In this document: piece after piece, positions 35,390-45,827 of the stretch
Layout: the number at the start of each line of letters is the position of its first letter
Numbering within the stretch: position 1 is the stretch's first letter
Source of the DNA: Corbicula japonica
Lineage: Eukaryota; Mollusca; Bivalvia; Venerida; Cyrenidae
DNA length: 64,000 bases
Assembly (NCBI GenBank): GCA_038501625.1
Contig: JAZAYU010000185.1
Span: 310,001-374,000 of the forward strand
Direction: 5' to 3'
Position numbers and translations under genes: made by a program
The notes under the pieces: generated by a model
The model's input: the letters and a program-made list of their open reading frames with translations, nothing else
Told to the model about the DNA's origin: nothing
Database searches by the model: none

Positions 35390-35715
35390 ACAGTAACACA
35401 AGATAGAAAAATCTATCACCTCGGGTGAACTGTTTTTGTGGGAACCCGAGGTGACAGATTTTTCTGTCTTTACCGAATGTCTCATGCAAGATACTTTTCT
35501 TGCATACCTTTAACTGTTTATAACATGTATAATAAAAACTAAATTTTGTTTTCGTACGCTGTAATATTGATTTCAATGCAAAAATTGTTTTCAACATGAC
35601 GTCACTAAGTTGAATATATTACATAAGATATTTAAAGAAGTGACGTCACTTATATAGAAGGCGAACATTATTTTGTTTCCTAGGAAAAAGTATCCGGTAT
35701 GCAAGAAAAGAAGAG
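35390..35715. mobile_element. MITE-like repeat with TTTTCTTGCATACC inverted ends, copy 2
   Basis: Same structure as 10405-10770: 'gaggtgacagattt', 'accgaatgtctcatgcaaga', 'ttttcttgcatacc', 'gacgtcactaa.ttgaatat' and terminal 'ggtatgcaagaaaa'. The flank forms a hairpin, 'aaaatctatcacctcggg' against 'cccgaggtgacagatttt'. Confidence 0.65.
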
Positions 35716-36480
35716 CTGTAGAAATTGGAGGAAGAATGGAAATTAGGAGGGGGAAAGAAAGAAGAATGACCAGAGGAAGGCGGATCTGAAGGAGGAATAA
35801 CTATTCTAGGGGAAAAGGAAAACGAGGTAAAAGCGGAGGGAGAGAGAAGGAGGCAGAAGGTGGAATTAATTTGAAGAATTGAGAGCAAAAAAGGAGTTGG
35901 AAGAGAGGAAGAAGGGCAGGAAGAAAGGAGAGAAAGAAGGAGAATGGACAAGAAAAAAATAAATAGTCTACGGAGAAAAACGGACAGTGGAAAAGGGCAA
36001 GGAGGGACAAGTGGAAGAAGGAGAAAAAAACGGAGAGACAAGATAAGGAGAAAAAAGAGGACGATGAAAAAGAGGAAGGACAAGGGGGTATAGTGGGAGG
36101 ACGGTGGATAAAGATGAGGGGAAGGGGGACGGAGATAGACAAGTGCGAGGATGGTGGTAACGGATCTGAGACAAGGGGATAGGAGGGTGGAGAAGTGGGA
36201 TGATAAAAAGATGGACAAGGGTGATGACGGTGGAAAAATAAAGGGTAGAAGGTATAGGACAAGAGAAGCGGAAAGAGGGAGGACGTTGGGACAAGATGAA
36301 AGATGAGATCTGACAGAGGGACAAGAGGATTGAAAGGAGTGAAAGAAAATGAGGGACAAGCAGACGAACAATAAAATGGAAGAATTGAGAGGCAACAAAG
36401 GGGGGGGGGAATGAAAAGAGTAGGAATATGAAGGAGGTACAAGAACTGTGAGGAAGAAGGCGATGAAAAAAGGAAGGATA
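35716..36480 (+). repeat. ~765-bp polypurine (G/A) tract
   Basis: Almost only A and G on the plus strand, with sparse T and rare C, in irregular 'ggaagaagg' and 'gacaag' patterns. The three long minus-strand ORFs here (up to 250 codons of Ser/Pro/Leu/Phe) are composition artefacts with no domain. Confidence 0.92.
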
Positions 36481-36481
36481 C

Positions 36482-37635
36482 AACAGTATAGAACGGATTA
36501 ATTTATTCTAGGGCTAATTCATTAAAAACGACTAAATGGAACAATATAGGTACATGTATTTGTATTTAAAGAAGTTATAAAAAAGTGCTCAGCCGTGCGA
36601 CAACATACATACGCCAAAGCTGTCCCTCGAAAGAGACTGCCTTCAAAACTGTCACTTAAAAGGGACTGCTTTCCTAAAGAAGTAATGAAATTTGGTGACC
36701 TTTAATATCAAAACAATTTGTTTGTACAACCACATTTTATAACTATTTTATAATTTTATATAACTACCTTTCATATTTATTAAACAAGCAATTCTTTTGA
36801 TATTATATTTAAGAACTTTTAAAAGATAATAAAAGTGAACGCTTGTTCACACTAATTTGGTAAATCTAATATTTGTTGTATTAAAGTAGGTAATTCATAG
36901 AATTACAAGTCATTTGTTTTTCCCAGTGTATCAAACCAAAAATAATAAACGGAGCTGTCAGAAATTATACTATAAAAACAAATTCCGACTCTTGGTGCGG
37001 AAGCTCCGGGTTCGAATCATCCATCAAGAAAACGTGTTTTTTTTTGTTCTTTTTATATAAAATCTCCTTTTGAAATTAAAAAAAAAAGTTTTTTACTTAC
37101 TTAATATCGTAAGTAAAACAATTTTTCACTTATAACTTAGTTTTATTGACTTAAACTTTCACCATTTGAAATTAAGGAAGTGAATAATGCACATACGGAT
37201 GTTCCATTGATCTAAATCTTTATTGGTTGCACATGCGATTAAACGGCGAATATATGGAGAAAAAGAAAACTTATTATAAGTGAAATAGCGAATTAAAATC
37301 CTTGCTAAAGGTTGGCTTTGCATACACATGGTACATGTAAGTAGGCGATTCATTAATTTAAAATTAAATCAAGATATAAGGTACAAAAACTTTACTGCAG
37401 ATAAATAGCGCAGTATTACCGCATTCAACGATTGCGATATTGGTGTCCCGTTTCCTCAACTAAAATAAACAAATAATCTTTCTTCAGAGATTTGGAATCG
37501 AGTGACAGAGATTGTTATCATATATCACATAAAAAGGAGTATTCTGATAATAGATAGTCTTCTGAATCTTGCTCTATCATTTAAAAAACCTGAAATGTAG
37601 TACTAACACGCACTGTTTATATCCTCTATCAGTCG
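36482..37635. other. AT-rich DNA with one tRNA-like B box
   Basis: At about 36985-37025 'ggaagctccgggttcgaatc' + 'atcc' resembles a tRNA T-arm with a good B box. No matching acceptor or A box was found, so it is not called a tRNA. Otherwise nothing recognised. Confidence 0.35.
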
Positions 37636-37639
37636 CCGA

Positions 37640-38352
37640 TATTTCACTGAAGTTACAAGCCTTTTAAGGGCTTACTTCACTCCTCCTCAGCAAGTTCTTT
37701 GACAAAAATAAAATTATCAAAATCTCAATAACAGCAAAATGCCGTCCGATGAAACGTTGCACAAATGAGTGTTCTTAATGAATCTTTATTTTGCATATGT
37801 TAAGACACGTTAGAAAAATAAAGAAAAAATATAGACCTAAAAATTCCTTAAAATTCTATTTAAATAACATCACAAAAACTAAGGAATACAAAACATAATT
37901 TTAAATGCCCACGTGAGAATAATGATACTGACAAGAAAATGCTGTGTACTTTGTAAAGAACTTTCAAGAACTAAAAGAGAAATTAATGATTGTCATCGGT
38001 TTGCACGACCAGGAAGCGATCAGGATATTGAAGGTCAAACTCACTTTTTCTCATAAAGTTTACATATGTAAGTCACGAAGACACAATAAGTTGTTGTCAG
38101 TATCATAATACTCATGTGGCCATTTAAAATGATGTGTTGTGTTGTTTAGTTTTTGTAAATTTATGTATATAGAAGATTAGGGAATTTTTAGATCTCGCTA
38201 TTTTTCTTTACTGTTCTAACGTGTCTTACCATATGTACAATAAAGATACATTAGCGGCACGCATTTGTGCAAAGTTTCTTTCAACGGCATTATGCCGTAA
38301 TTGAAATTTTGATAATTTTTTAAACAATGAACGTGCTGAGGAGAAGTGTAGT
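37640..38352. repeat. Foldback element, arms ~270 bp
   Basis: Left arm from about 37660 ('gccttttaagggcttacttc', 'cctcctcagca') pairs with the right arm ending about 38352 ('gtgctgaggagaagtgtagt', 'aagcccttaagggg'). Inner matches include 'tctttattttgcatatgtta' / 'taccatatgtacaataaaga' and 'tttaaatgcccacgtgagaa' / 'actcatgtggccatttaaaa'. The centre is about 150 bp without an ORF. A truncated relative is at 11030-11310. Confidence 0.8.
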
Positions 38353-38840
38353 AAGCCCTTAAGGGGTCGCAAACATTGCAAATGGCGAAAACTGGCAAAA
38401 ATTTCAAAAATGAAGTTTGGGGGAAATAATGTTTGCAACCTAGATTTTAGTAAAGAAATGTATTTAGCCAGGGATGTACTAATGTTTGCAAGCTCAGTGT
38501 AGTCTAATTCATGTTCTAATTACAAAGCACATACTTAAACAAAATAAAAACCGTTTGCATGAGAACTCTGAAATTCGTGGACAATATACCAAAGCACCTC
38601 ATACCTGAAAAAAGTGTATGCTGGTCTAAAATGTTTAGTGCGAAAATAATGTTAGGGTTATCAAGAAATTCAAGGAAAACGTACTTCCTGGTTCTACTTT
38701 TTTTCTTGACTAAATTGTGCTTACAAATAATTATTAGTACTTAGTCTAGTAATATTACTAGTAATTATTAGTATCAGATAAATATATTTCTTTAGTAAAA
38801 TCTAGGTAGCAATAAGTATTTCACCCAAAATTCATTTTTT
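38353..38840 (+). repeat. Dispersed repeat family R3, second copy
   Basis: Shares 'gcaaacattgcaaatggcga', 'cctagattttagtaaagaaa', 'gtttgcaagctcagtgtagt', 'cgtttgcatgagaactctga' and 'aagaaattcaaggaaaacgt' with 43335-43740. The inner end (38770-38840) repeats the outer part inverted, so the family is itself foldback-like. Confidence 0.75.
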
Positions 38841-38871
38841 TTTAATTTTAGCAAAAAAGTAATACAAAAAA

Positions 38872-39215
38872 ATGTATATGCATATCAGGAATCGCCACAA
38901 TAAAAAAAACATTCTCCCCACGCAGCGAAAATGAAGAGAGAAAGAGAGAGAGCAAGTATGTGAATTCAAATAGGACGCCACAAACAATAAACGAAAAAGA
39001 GAACCTTTGGGGATACCGCCTTGGAACGGTCAGTGGCAAAACAAATTGCCACTGGGGGTTTAAACCAGGTTCTAGGGTGCACCAACCTCACACTTGCCCC
39101 CAAAAGGTTCTCGTATCACAAAACAAGTACAAGTTGTCTTGGTGAAATAACTCCAACCCACCCATCGGCTCAACAATGTTGCATGCAAAAGGACACAAAA
39201 ATACAAAACATAAGA
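38872..39215 (-). mobile_element. Penelope-like element 3' UTR fragment
   Basis: Close to the reverse complement of 59860-60185: 'gcatatcaggaatcgccaca', 'acctttggggataccgcctt', 'aacggtcagtggcaaaacaa', 'cggctcaacaatgttgcatg'. Contains the whole untranslated 3' region and little coding sequence. Confidence 0.85.
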
Positions 39216-39261
39216 AGCTAAAAGCAAGTTTTCGCCATTTCCAATGTTAGCGATACCTTAA

Positions 39262-40505
39262 CTTACTTAGTTTTTTAAACTGGCGGCGCGCATGCGCCGA
39301 CAATCCTTAGCCAGAAATCGAATGGAATCATTCATAAAATAGTTCTACGACACGCAGTTTTTAACTTCACGTAACTATATCATCGGGGCCACATGTGTAT
39401 TCAGGTAAACGGGTTCAACAGTGACACCGAGATCAGGCTGAAATTTTATGCATACACTGCAAGCTCATTTGTTTACGAATGTCGAGCGCTTTTTGTAAAT
39501 GTACGTTCTTGTGTAATTTTAAAGCTTTGAGGACAGAAACACCATCCAGCAAAACAAATGAACAACGACGCGGCAAGCTACGCTGCTGAGTTCATGAGAT
39601 ATACACGAGAAATTCAAACTTGTGAATAAAAGGTGCGGCTCGCTAAGTAGTGCCGATATTAATGTCCATAAATTCTTCATAAACATACGTCTCTCCAGTA
39701 CATTTTATTTGAAGTTTTGTGATTGAGTGAAACATTAATTTTAAAAAAATTAAAATATTGACATGATTATCTGTGAAGGCAGTGGTTTTCGATTATGCAA
39801 AGGGAAGTAACGGCTAAAAGGTGCTTTATAATTCGCCAGTGTATCGTGAGGACAAAAATAATCTTTTTTTTCTATCACTTTTTTGAAAAACGAATGAAAG
39901 AGGGCAAATTTTTGTTGTGACAAATTATTATTATGAATTTTCTTGTTTTGAAGTAGATAACAATGCTTATTGAGCAAATTTAATCTGCATTGCCTTAAAT
40001 AACAAATACCTGATCAGAAACTTCAAACTAGATATATTTTTATTTAGTACTTGCGTGATCTTTTGGTCAAACAAATGTAACAAACATACAGGCGGATATT
40101 TCTGCTTAATGCAAATAGAACAAGTACTAGACACCAACCGTCCACCAAATGTATACTTTCTCACTTGCAAGTGTGTTTTTACCTCAATTGGGCTCAGACT
40201 TAGAGAGAGAGAGGAGAGGGGATTTTGCATGCAAGCCCAAACACGCTAGCCACTAGACCACAGAGGTAACCGATGATTAAGCAGGTTTGACAAATAATGT
40301 GATCACTATTATGCCACCTATTGGGACATAATTAAAACGAAAATTATAGTGTTCCACTTATCTGTTTTATTACAGGTTGACTGGTACATGACAAAGTTTG
40401 GGGGAGACATAACTGTCTAGGCAAGAAGGTAGTTATTTTGTGTGTTGTTTTTCTCAGTTCATTGCATTTTTTTGCACAAAGCACACTGTTACAGTAGCTC
40501 TCCTA
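39262..40505 (-). repeat. Right arm of the large inverted duplication
   Basis: Inverted partner of 33541-35335. It has one ~98-bp unit where the left arm has six. It also carries about 130 bp absent from the left arm (39480-39610, 'gagcgctttttgtaaatgta...cgacgcggcaagctacgctg'). Confidence 0.88.
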
Positions 40506-40549
40506 CATGGTGTTCACTGTCCAACATCAAATAATAACCAATTTGGTAT

Positions 40550-40568
40550 AACAATAATAATAATAATA

Positions 40569-40600
<32 letters not shown>

Positions 40601-40602
40601 CA
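40550..40602. repeat. (TAA)n/(ATT)n microsatellite
   Basis: An 'aataataataat' run flips to 'tattattattatt' near 40569, forming a small hairpin-capable inverted microsatellite. Confidence 0.95.
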
Positions 40603-40744
40603 TATCATATTTTAAATTACTGTGTAACTTTTTACGTAAACAAACATACATATTTATTCGTACATGATACTCTTAAAACCGGTTTGCATAGTAATTAAAA
40701 CTATAATGTTTATCAAGTGTTTGGAGTCTAACCAGTAACCTAAA

Positions 40745-40985
40745 AAAGGGTAATACGCATATCAGGAATTGCAACACTCAGAAACCAGTCAATAACATAG
40801 AGGAAAATAATACAAATGTTTATAACAAGCTTAATTTCAAATAAGTTACCAAACAAAAAGAGATAAAGAAAACCTTTGAGGTTACCGCCGTACAAACAAG
40901 TACAAGTTGTCTTGTTGAAATAATTCCAACCCACCCACCAACTCGACAATGTTGCATGCAAAAGCACACAAACATATAAAACCTA
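40745..40985 (-). mobile_element. Penelope-like element 3' UTR fragment
   Basis: 'cgcatatcaggaattgcaac', 'acctttgaggttaccgcc' and 'acaagttgtcttgttgaaat' match the family 3' end; the middle is deleted compared with 38872-39215. Confidence 0.75.
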
Positions 40986-40989
40986 ATAA

Positions 40990-42030
40990 TCTATAAGCAT
41001 TGCAATAAAAAGGGCGGGTTCAATAATGAGTCTCTCCATTTCATTTTACTTATACCGTTTATTCATACCCGGTCCGTTACTTTATGTAAGAAGAAGGGCA
41101 ATACAGTATAGCATTTTAGTAGAGCTTTACCAATTAACATAATACCTTATGTTAAACAGCAAATGTTTCGATTTAAACTACTTATAATATATTCAGATTA
41201 GATAAGTCATTAATTAAAATATTGTCTGATTCTAATTCTGACTATATTTTAAAGTAAAAGCAAAGGCTTGTATGTGTACACTTTTCGGTAACATATAAAC
41301 ACAGTTCGATTGACCCAATTCGTTTCCGCGCAAACCAAGGGTAAAAAAGCTGGGACAAATCAAAGTCGACGAAAACAGATGTCTGCATAATTGCTTACGG
41401 GGACCCAGTTAAAATTGCTATTAATGCCTCTGCTAACATGACCTGCCCTTAGGTATTTTATTTTTGTCTAACACAGATGTTACATGATAATATGAAAGTA
41501 AATTATTCAAATAACTTTATAGAATTAAAACTGTTGCTTTTTTCAGATTATTCGTACATGTATACCCATTTTTCATTAAGGTTAATATTCACCTGAAATA
41601 TCCAAGAAATATTTTTCGTTAGAGGGCCAACCAGGAGGAATCAGGGATAATGTTTATGTAATACGTACAGCAGCTGGAACTATATGTTTTCTTGTTGCAT
41701 GTGTTGGGACACAACTGGAAGCTACCACAGTGCAAGCAACATATGATACAGAGACTGATTTTCTTCAATTATAATTGTAATTGTAATTCCATGACCAGGG
41801 TTGTAGATGGACTACATGTAGCCATGTAGCACTAACTTTGCCGAGAGTTATTTTTATGACATTCTACAAATGTCAATTTTTAGACTATAAAATACAAGGA
41901 TTCAATGTAATGAAGGCGAAAATAGAGACCAATCTCTGTTTATGCAAATTTGTTGAAAATGAGTAGCACTTGTTTGAAACTATACCGACGTGATGTAAAA
42001 ACTGTGCAAAGTATATCTACGTATATGCAT
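40990..42030. other. Intergenic DNA, one weak exon-like frame
   Basis: At about 41620-41774 (plus) a frame 'EGQPGGIRDNVYVIRTAAGT' continues to a TAA after a GTTAG acceptor-like site. I do not recognise it and cannot link it to another exon, so it is not called as a gene. Confidence 0.3.
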
Positions 42031-42033
42031 TTT

Positions 42034-42283
42034 ATGGGGCGCGTTACAGAAAAGGTACCTTCGGACAGTTGACGTAAATCCTTGAAATGACGTCAAAAAG
42101 TTGAGCAGACGACATTTATTATTATGCAATTCGCGGTAAAAATGTCATTTTATTTACAAAATCTGTAACAAAGTCACGTTTTAGTTATGAGAAAATAATA
42201 TATTATTGTAAATTATTTCTAAGTATAGTAACAACTCAAATGTCACTAAATATGACCGAAGGTACCTTTTCCAGTGGCGTATA
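42034..42283 (-). mobile_element. MITE with GGGGCGCG inverted ends, copy 2 (opposite orientation)
   Basis: Matches the reverse complement of 30856-31113: 'aaaggtaccttcggacagtt', 'gaaatgacgtcaaaa.gttg', 'agcagacgacatttattatt', 'tgaccgaaggtacctttt'. It lies about 300 bp upstream of the Kunitz TATA box. Confidence 0.85.
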
Positions 42284-42576
42284 CATGAACAAAAAATGAA
42301 AACTGGTTTAGATATTTCACCTGTTTTAGAAGATTGTTCTTGGTTGTGTTAGTTGTCAAATGTTTTTGTTATTTTTCATGAACTCCTCATTATGTTACCT
42401 TGTCAATATTTAACATGCATGTTCCGTATGCGCAGTATTAAAATCGCGTCAGTACAAATACTGAATTGGGCAGTTATGACAAATTAATTAATTGCAGCCT
42501 TGTTAACCCTGAGGTATAATGAATATGATGTTTCAAATAAAGTATATTAAGCCCATCTGTTGCATGATGCCTCCGC

Positions 42577-42584
42577 TATATAAG
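42577..42584 (+). promoter_or_regulatory. TATA box of the Kunitz gene
   Basis: TATATAAG. An Inr-like TCATTC at 42607-42612 places its A at +32 from the start of the box, the expected spacing. This fixes an inferred start site at about 42609. Confidence 0.72.
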
Positions 42585-42608
42585 CCAGAGCTGATTTTCG
42601 AAAGTTTC

Positions 42609-42636
42609 ATTCACATACACAGTTTGTTGTGCAGTG
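42609..42636 (+). other. Noncoding exon 1 of the Kunitz gene
   Basis: Runs from the inferred start to a consensus donor (CAGTG|GTAAGT at 42637). No ATG within it. The intron (42637-45445) ends in a T-rich tract and TTTTGCAG, 16 bases before the coding ATG. Confidence 0.65.
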
Positions 42637-43334
42637 GTAAGTACTACATTGTTCTTCATTTTCCAAAATATGGTACTCATGTTTAAGTAATAAATATAAT
42701 TATCGCACAAGTTACTGTTTAGAAGTGTAATAAAACGTGTTAAATAATTTCGATATAAAACTGTAGGAGTTTTCTGTATAAAAATAAACCAAGTTTGTTA
42801 ATTGTTAAACACTAGAAAGTAAACCCAACTTTCAATTCTTCTCAACGTTATTATATGAACTTGATAGAAAAAATAATTTGATAATTTGAAACCAGATGTT
42901 CAAAATATCAGATTCTGTTGTTTGACATTTCAGTCATGGACTAGATATCGAATAGTTCCAATATGACAATATGATTGAATATCATTTATAATAATAAACG
43001 GAATCTTACTTTTCATGGTGATTGAATATTTGTATTCGAACCATTAATAACAATATTGGAAATACTATATAAGATTACAAAAGTCAATGCACAGAGAAAA
43101 ACCAATCCTTTTATTCTGATCCATTATCGAAACAATTTGAAAACAAACAATTGTGACCTTTAATTTATTATAGAAGCAAAAACCGACTGTTGTTTTGATA
43201 ATATATTTAGTCAGATAATTAAGCCATATTGCATTTAACCGAGCAGTTAGTAACTCTTGTGTTTCTGTAGAAAACTCTACGATGAAGTCTTTTTCACCCT
43301 ACGAAATATAATTTCTGATGGTACGCAGTGTTAG

Positions 43335-43740
43335 TTTAAGGTCCCATTAACATTGCAAATGGCGAAAACTGGCTTAAATTTCTAAAACAAAATTTGGGGG
43401 AAAATACCCATTGCCACCTAGATTTTAGTGAAGAAATGTATTTGTCTACGGATGAACTAATGTTTGCAAGCTCAGTTTAGTCTAATTCATATTATTATTA
43501 CCAAGCCCTCACTAAAACAAAAGAAAACACACGTTTGCATGAGAATTCTGAAAATCGTGGACTATATACCAAACCAACTCATACCTGATATAAGTATATG
43601 CTTGTCTACAATGTTTAGTGCCAATTCGTCAAAATAATGTCAGAGTTTCCAAGAAATTCAAGGAAAACATACTTCAGGGTATACTTTCAGTTTGAAGTCA
43701 AACCATTTTGATGTGCTTTTTAAAATTTCTGACATTATTT
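43335..43740 (+). repeat. Dispersed repeat family R3, third copy (in Kunitz intron 1)
   Basis: 'acattgcaaatggcgaaaac', 'tttgcaagctcagtttagtc', 'tttagtgccaattcgtcaaa' and 'attcaaggaaaacatacttc' match 38353-38840 and the inverted copy at 18145-18450. Confidence 0.75.
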
Positions 43741-43984
43741 TGACTGATGACCGCAAAATATAATAAATAATTGTTTACGAGATATCTGTATGGTTTTACT
43801 AGACGTTTCAAAAAGCCATTCCAGAGTTCTTGTGTAAACGGTATTTCCTTTTTGTGTGTGTCTGTTATTTGTAAATAAAGCATTTTTTCAAACAACTTGA
43901 ACATCCAAACTTAAATAAAGCCACATGGCACTGTATTTCTTTACTTGTTGGTCTGCCAGTGGAAATTAATGTCGAGTTTTGAAA

Positions 43985-44280
43985 AGGTACATCATATACA
44001 ATACAGACATCATCTTAGCATAAGACAATACATACATCATATTAGCGTTAGACAATACAGACATCATTTTAGCATTAGATAATACAGACATCAGATTAGC
44101 ATTAGACAATACAGACAACACATTAGAATTAGAGAATACAGACATCATTCTAGTATTAGACAATACAGACATCATATTAGCATTAGACAATACAGACATC
44201 ATATTAGCATTAGACAATACATACATCATATAATCATTAAACAATACAGACATTATATTAGCATTAGACAATACGCAAAT
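43985..44280 (+). repeat. 27-bp tandem array A (about 11 copies), intronic
   Basis: Unit 'ATTAGCATTAGACAATACAG' + 'ACATCAT' with point variants. A matching array at 45087-45326 lies in the same intron. The 117-codon minus-strand ORF is a repeat artefact. Confidence 0.93.
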
Positions 44281-44284
44281 GTGT

Positions 44285-45085
44285 TTGAGTAAGCAATTAC
44301 ATGGATTCTTAATCCACATAACGACACGTTATAGGAACAACAGCCTTCAATGAGAAACAAATCTTGGCAAAACATGTTATATATGTTTAATTAAGCGTTT
44401 GGGCTTTTACGCTATAACAAACTGTCAAACCTAAGTAATCTTGTATATGCAACCATGTTGTAATTGTAATTTTCCCGTCTTTATTGGAAGCCGGCATCTG
44501 AATCCTTGAATTTTATTCTACGAATGATACTTATACAATAAACTATCAGATTACCGATCCTTTTTATTTCAAGACAGAGTCAATCACGTTTGGTTTTGAA
44601 GAATACGTAACATTTTAAAAAATTCAAATTATTTATTCGTTGACTATTAACGCCATAAATCATTAGGGAAATTCTGTTGTTCAAATGTGTAAGTATCAAC
44701 AAATTTAGATTGTATTTTTTAAGTCTGCAGATAATGTAACCAGATTTTGACATATCACGATTTCCGGATTATAGCGCATTATCAGTCATAGCAATTTGCA
44801 ACTTTCACACCAGTAAAAGATAATTTTCAGCAGAAAAGACATTAAGATGAAAATTTTGTACAGAAACTCATAAAATTAATGCTTATGTTTGTCCAAATTG
44901 CGTTTCATACTGCCTGGTATCAACAAGAATGGCACATGTTCTTAAACATAAAAAATTCTAAATATCTAACAAATAATAAAAATAAAAAGTCTGGCTAGAA
45001 TAACAGACCAGCAACTTATTTTTTCGGTCATGGAAAGTAACTCGTACACGACTGCGAAACTGTTTATTGGAAAGGCGTCTACAGC
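44285..45085. other. Intron 1 of the Kunitz gene, spacer between the 27-bp arrays
   Basis: AT-rich unique-looking sequence with no exon signal. Confidence 0.45.
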
Positions 45086-45086
45086 T

Positions 45087-45326
45087 ATCATATTCGCATT
45101 AAACAATAAGACATAATATTAGCATTAGACAATACAGGCATCATATTAGCATTAGTCATTACAGACATCATATTAGCATTAGACAATACAGATATCATAT
45201 TAGCATTAGACAATACAGACATCATATTAGCATTAGACAATACAGACATCATTTAAGCATTAGACAATACAAACATCATATTCGCATTAGACAAAACAGA
45301 CATCATATTAGCATTAGACAATTCCA
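45087..45326 (+). repeat. 27-bp tandem array B (about 9 copies), intronic
   Basis: Same unit and orientation as 43985-44280, separated by about 800 bp. It ends about 120 bp before the splice acceptor of the coding exon. Confidence 0.93.
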
Positions 45327-45461
45327 TAAAAAGCTAGGAAAACAAACGCTAACGTTACAATGTACAACATGCATAGGAAAAATGTACGTTCTATGATGTT
45401 TCATTACATTTTGATTTAAATTTTTTTAATTCTTTAATTTTGCAGGCATTGATCAGTCAGA

Positions 45462-45716
45462 ATGAACAAATCAATCGGCACATTCCTCGTTGTCCTGCTT
45501 GTAGCAGCAACAGTTTACAGTCAGGCCGTTTGCAGAAGGAAGTGTGGTGGTGGTTCCCCAAGAGCCGGCGACTGCAGAAGAGGCGATACCCTGTTCCGGT
45601 ATGAACCCGCATCAAGACGATGCAAGCAAATGCCGGTGGCATGCTATGATGTTAAAAACAGCCACAACGCCTTCAGGAACATTCGAGATTGCCGAGACCT
45701 TTGTGAAGCCTATTAG
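45462..45716 (+). CDS. Secreted Kunitz-type (BPTI-like) peptide with RGD in the binding loop
   Basis: An 84-aa protein in one coding exon (acceptor TTTTGCAG, exon from 45446; stop 45714-45716). Residues 1-20 are a signal peptide (MNKSIGTFLVVLLVAATVYS). The mature part has Cys at 24, 28, 38, 54, 61, 77 and 81. The last six follow Kunitz spacing (C-9-C-15-C-6-C-15-C-3-C; BPTI is 8-15-7-12-3), with 'FRYEPASRRC' and 'NAFRNIRDC' matching the conserved Phe/Tyr and Asn/Phe positions. Aligned on Cys38 (=Cys14 of BPTI), P1 is Arg39, which would suit trypsin-like proteases, and residues 40-42 are Arg-Gly-Asp. Cys24 is an extra, unpaired or intermolecular cysteine. The mature peptide is strongly basic. 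The loop between the last two disulfides is longer than usual, so inhibitory activity is not certain. Candidate poly(A) signals are AATAAA at 45931-45936 and 46192-46197. Confidence 0.88.
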   Translation: MNKSIGTFLVVLLVAATVYSQAVCRRKCGGGSPRAGDCRRGDTLFRYEPASRRCKQMPVACYDVKNSHNAFRNIRDCRDLCEAY

Positions 45717-45827
45717 AGCCGTTTAATAGAAACGTGCAATTCACAATTGACTTTCATAAACATAGCCAGAAAGCAATTTTATTATTGTTGGTGAAATAGT
45801 TTTTATGCAAAGCAGAATACAAACTGA

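Noticed and set aside
35646..36483. Minus-strand ORFs up to 250 codons rich in Ser/Pro/Phe
   Set aside because: Composition effect of the polypurine strand, open in all three frames.
41620..41774. Possible terminal exon after a GTTAG acceptor
   Set aside because: No partner exon, no recognised family, and the acceptor has a weak pyrimidine tract.
43966..44319. 117-codon minus-strand ORF
   Set aside because: 27-bp intronic tandem repeat read in antisense.
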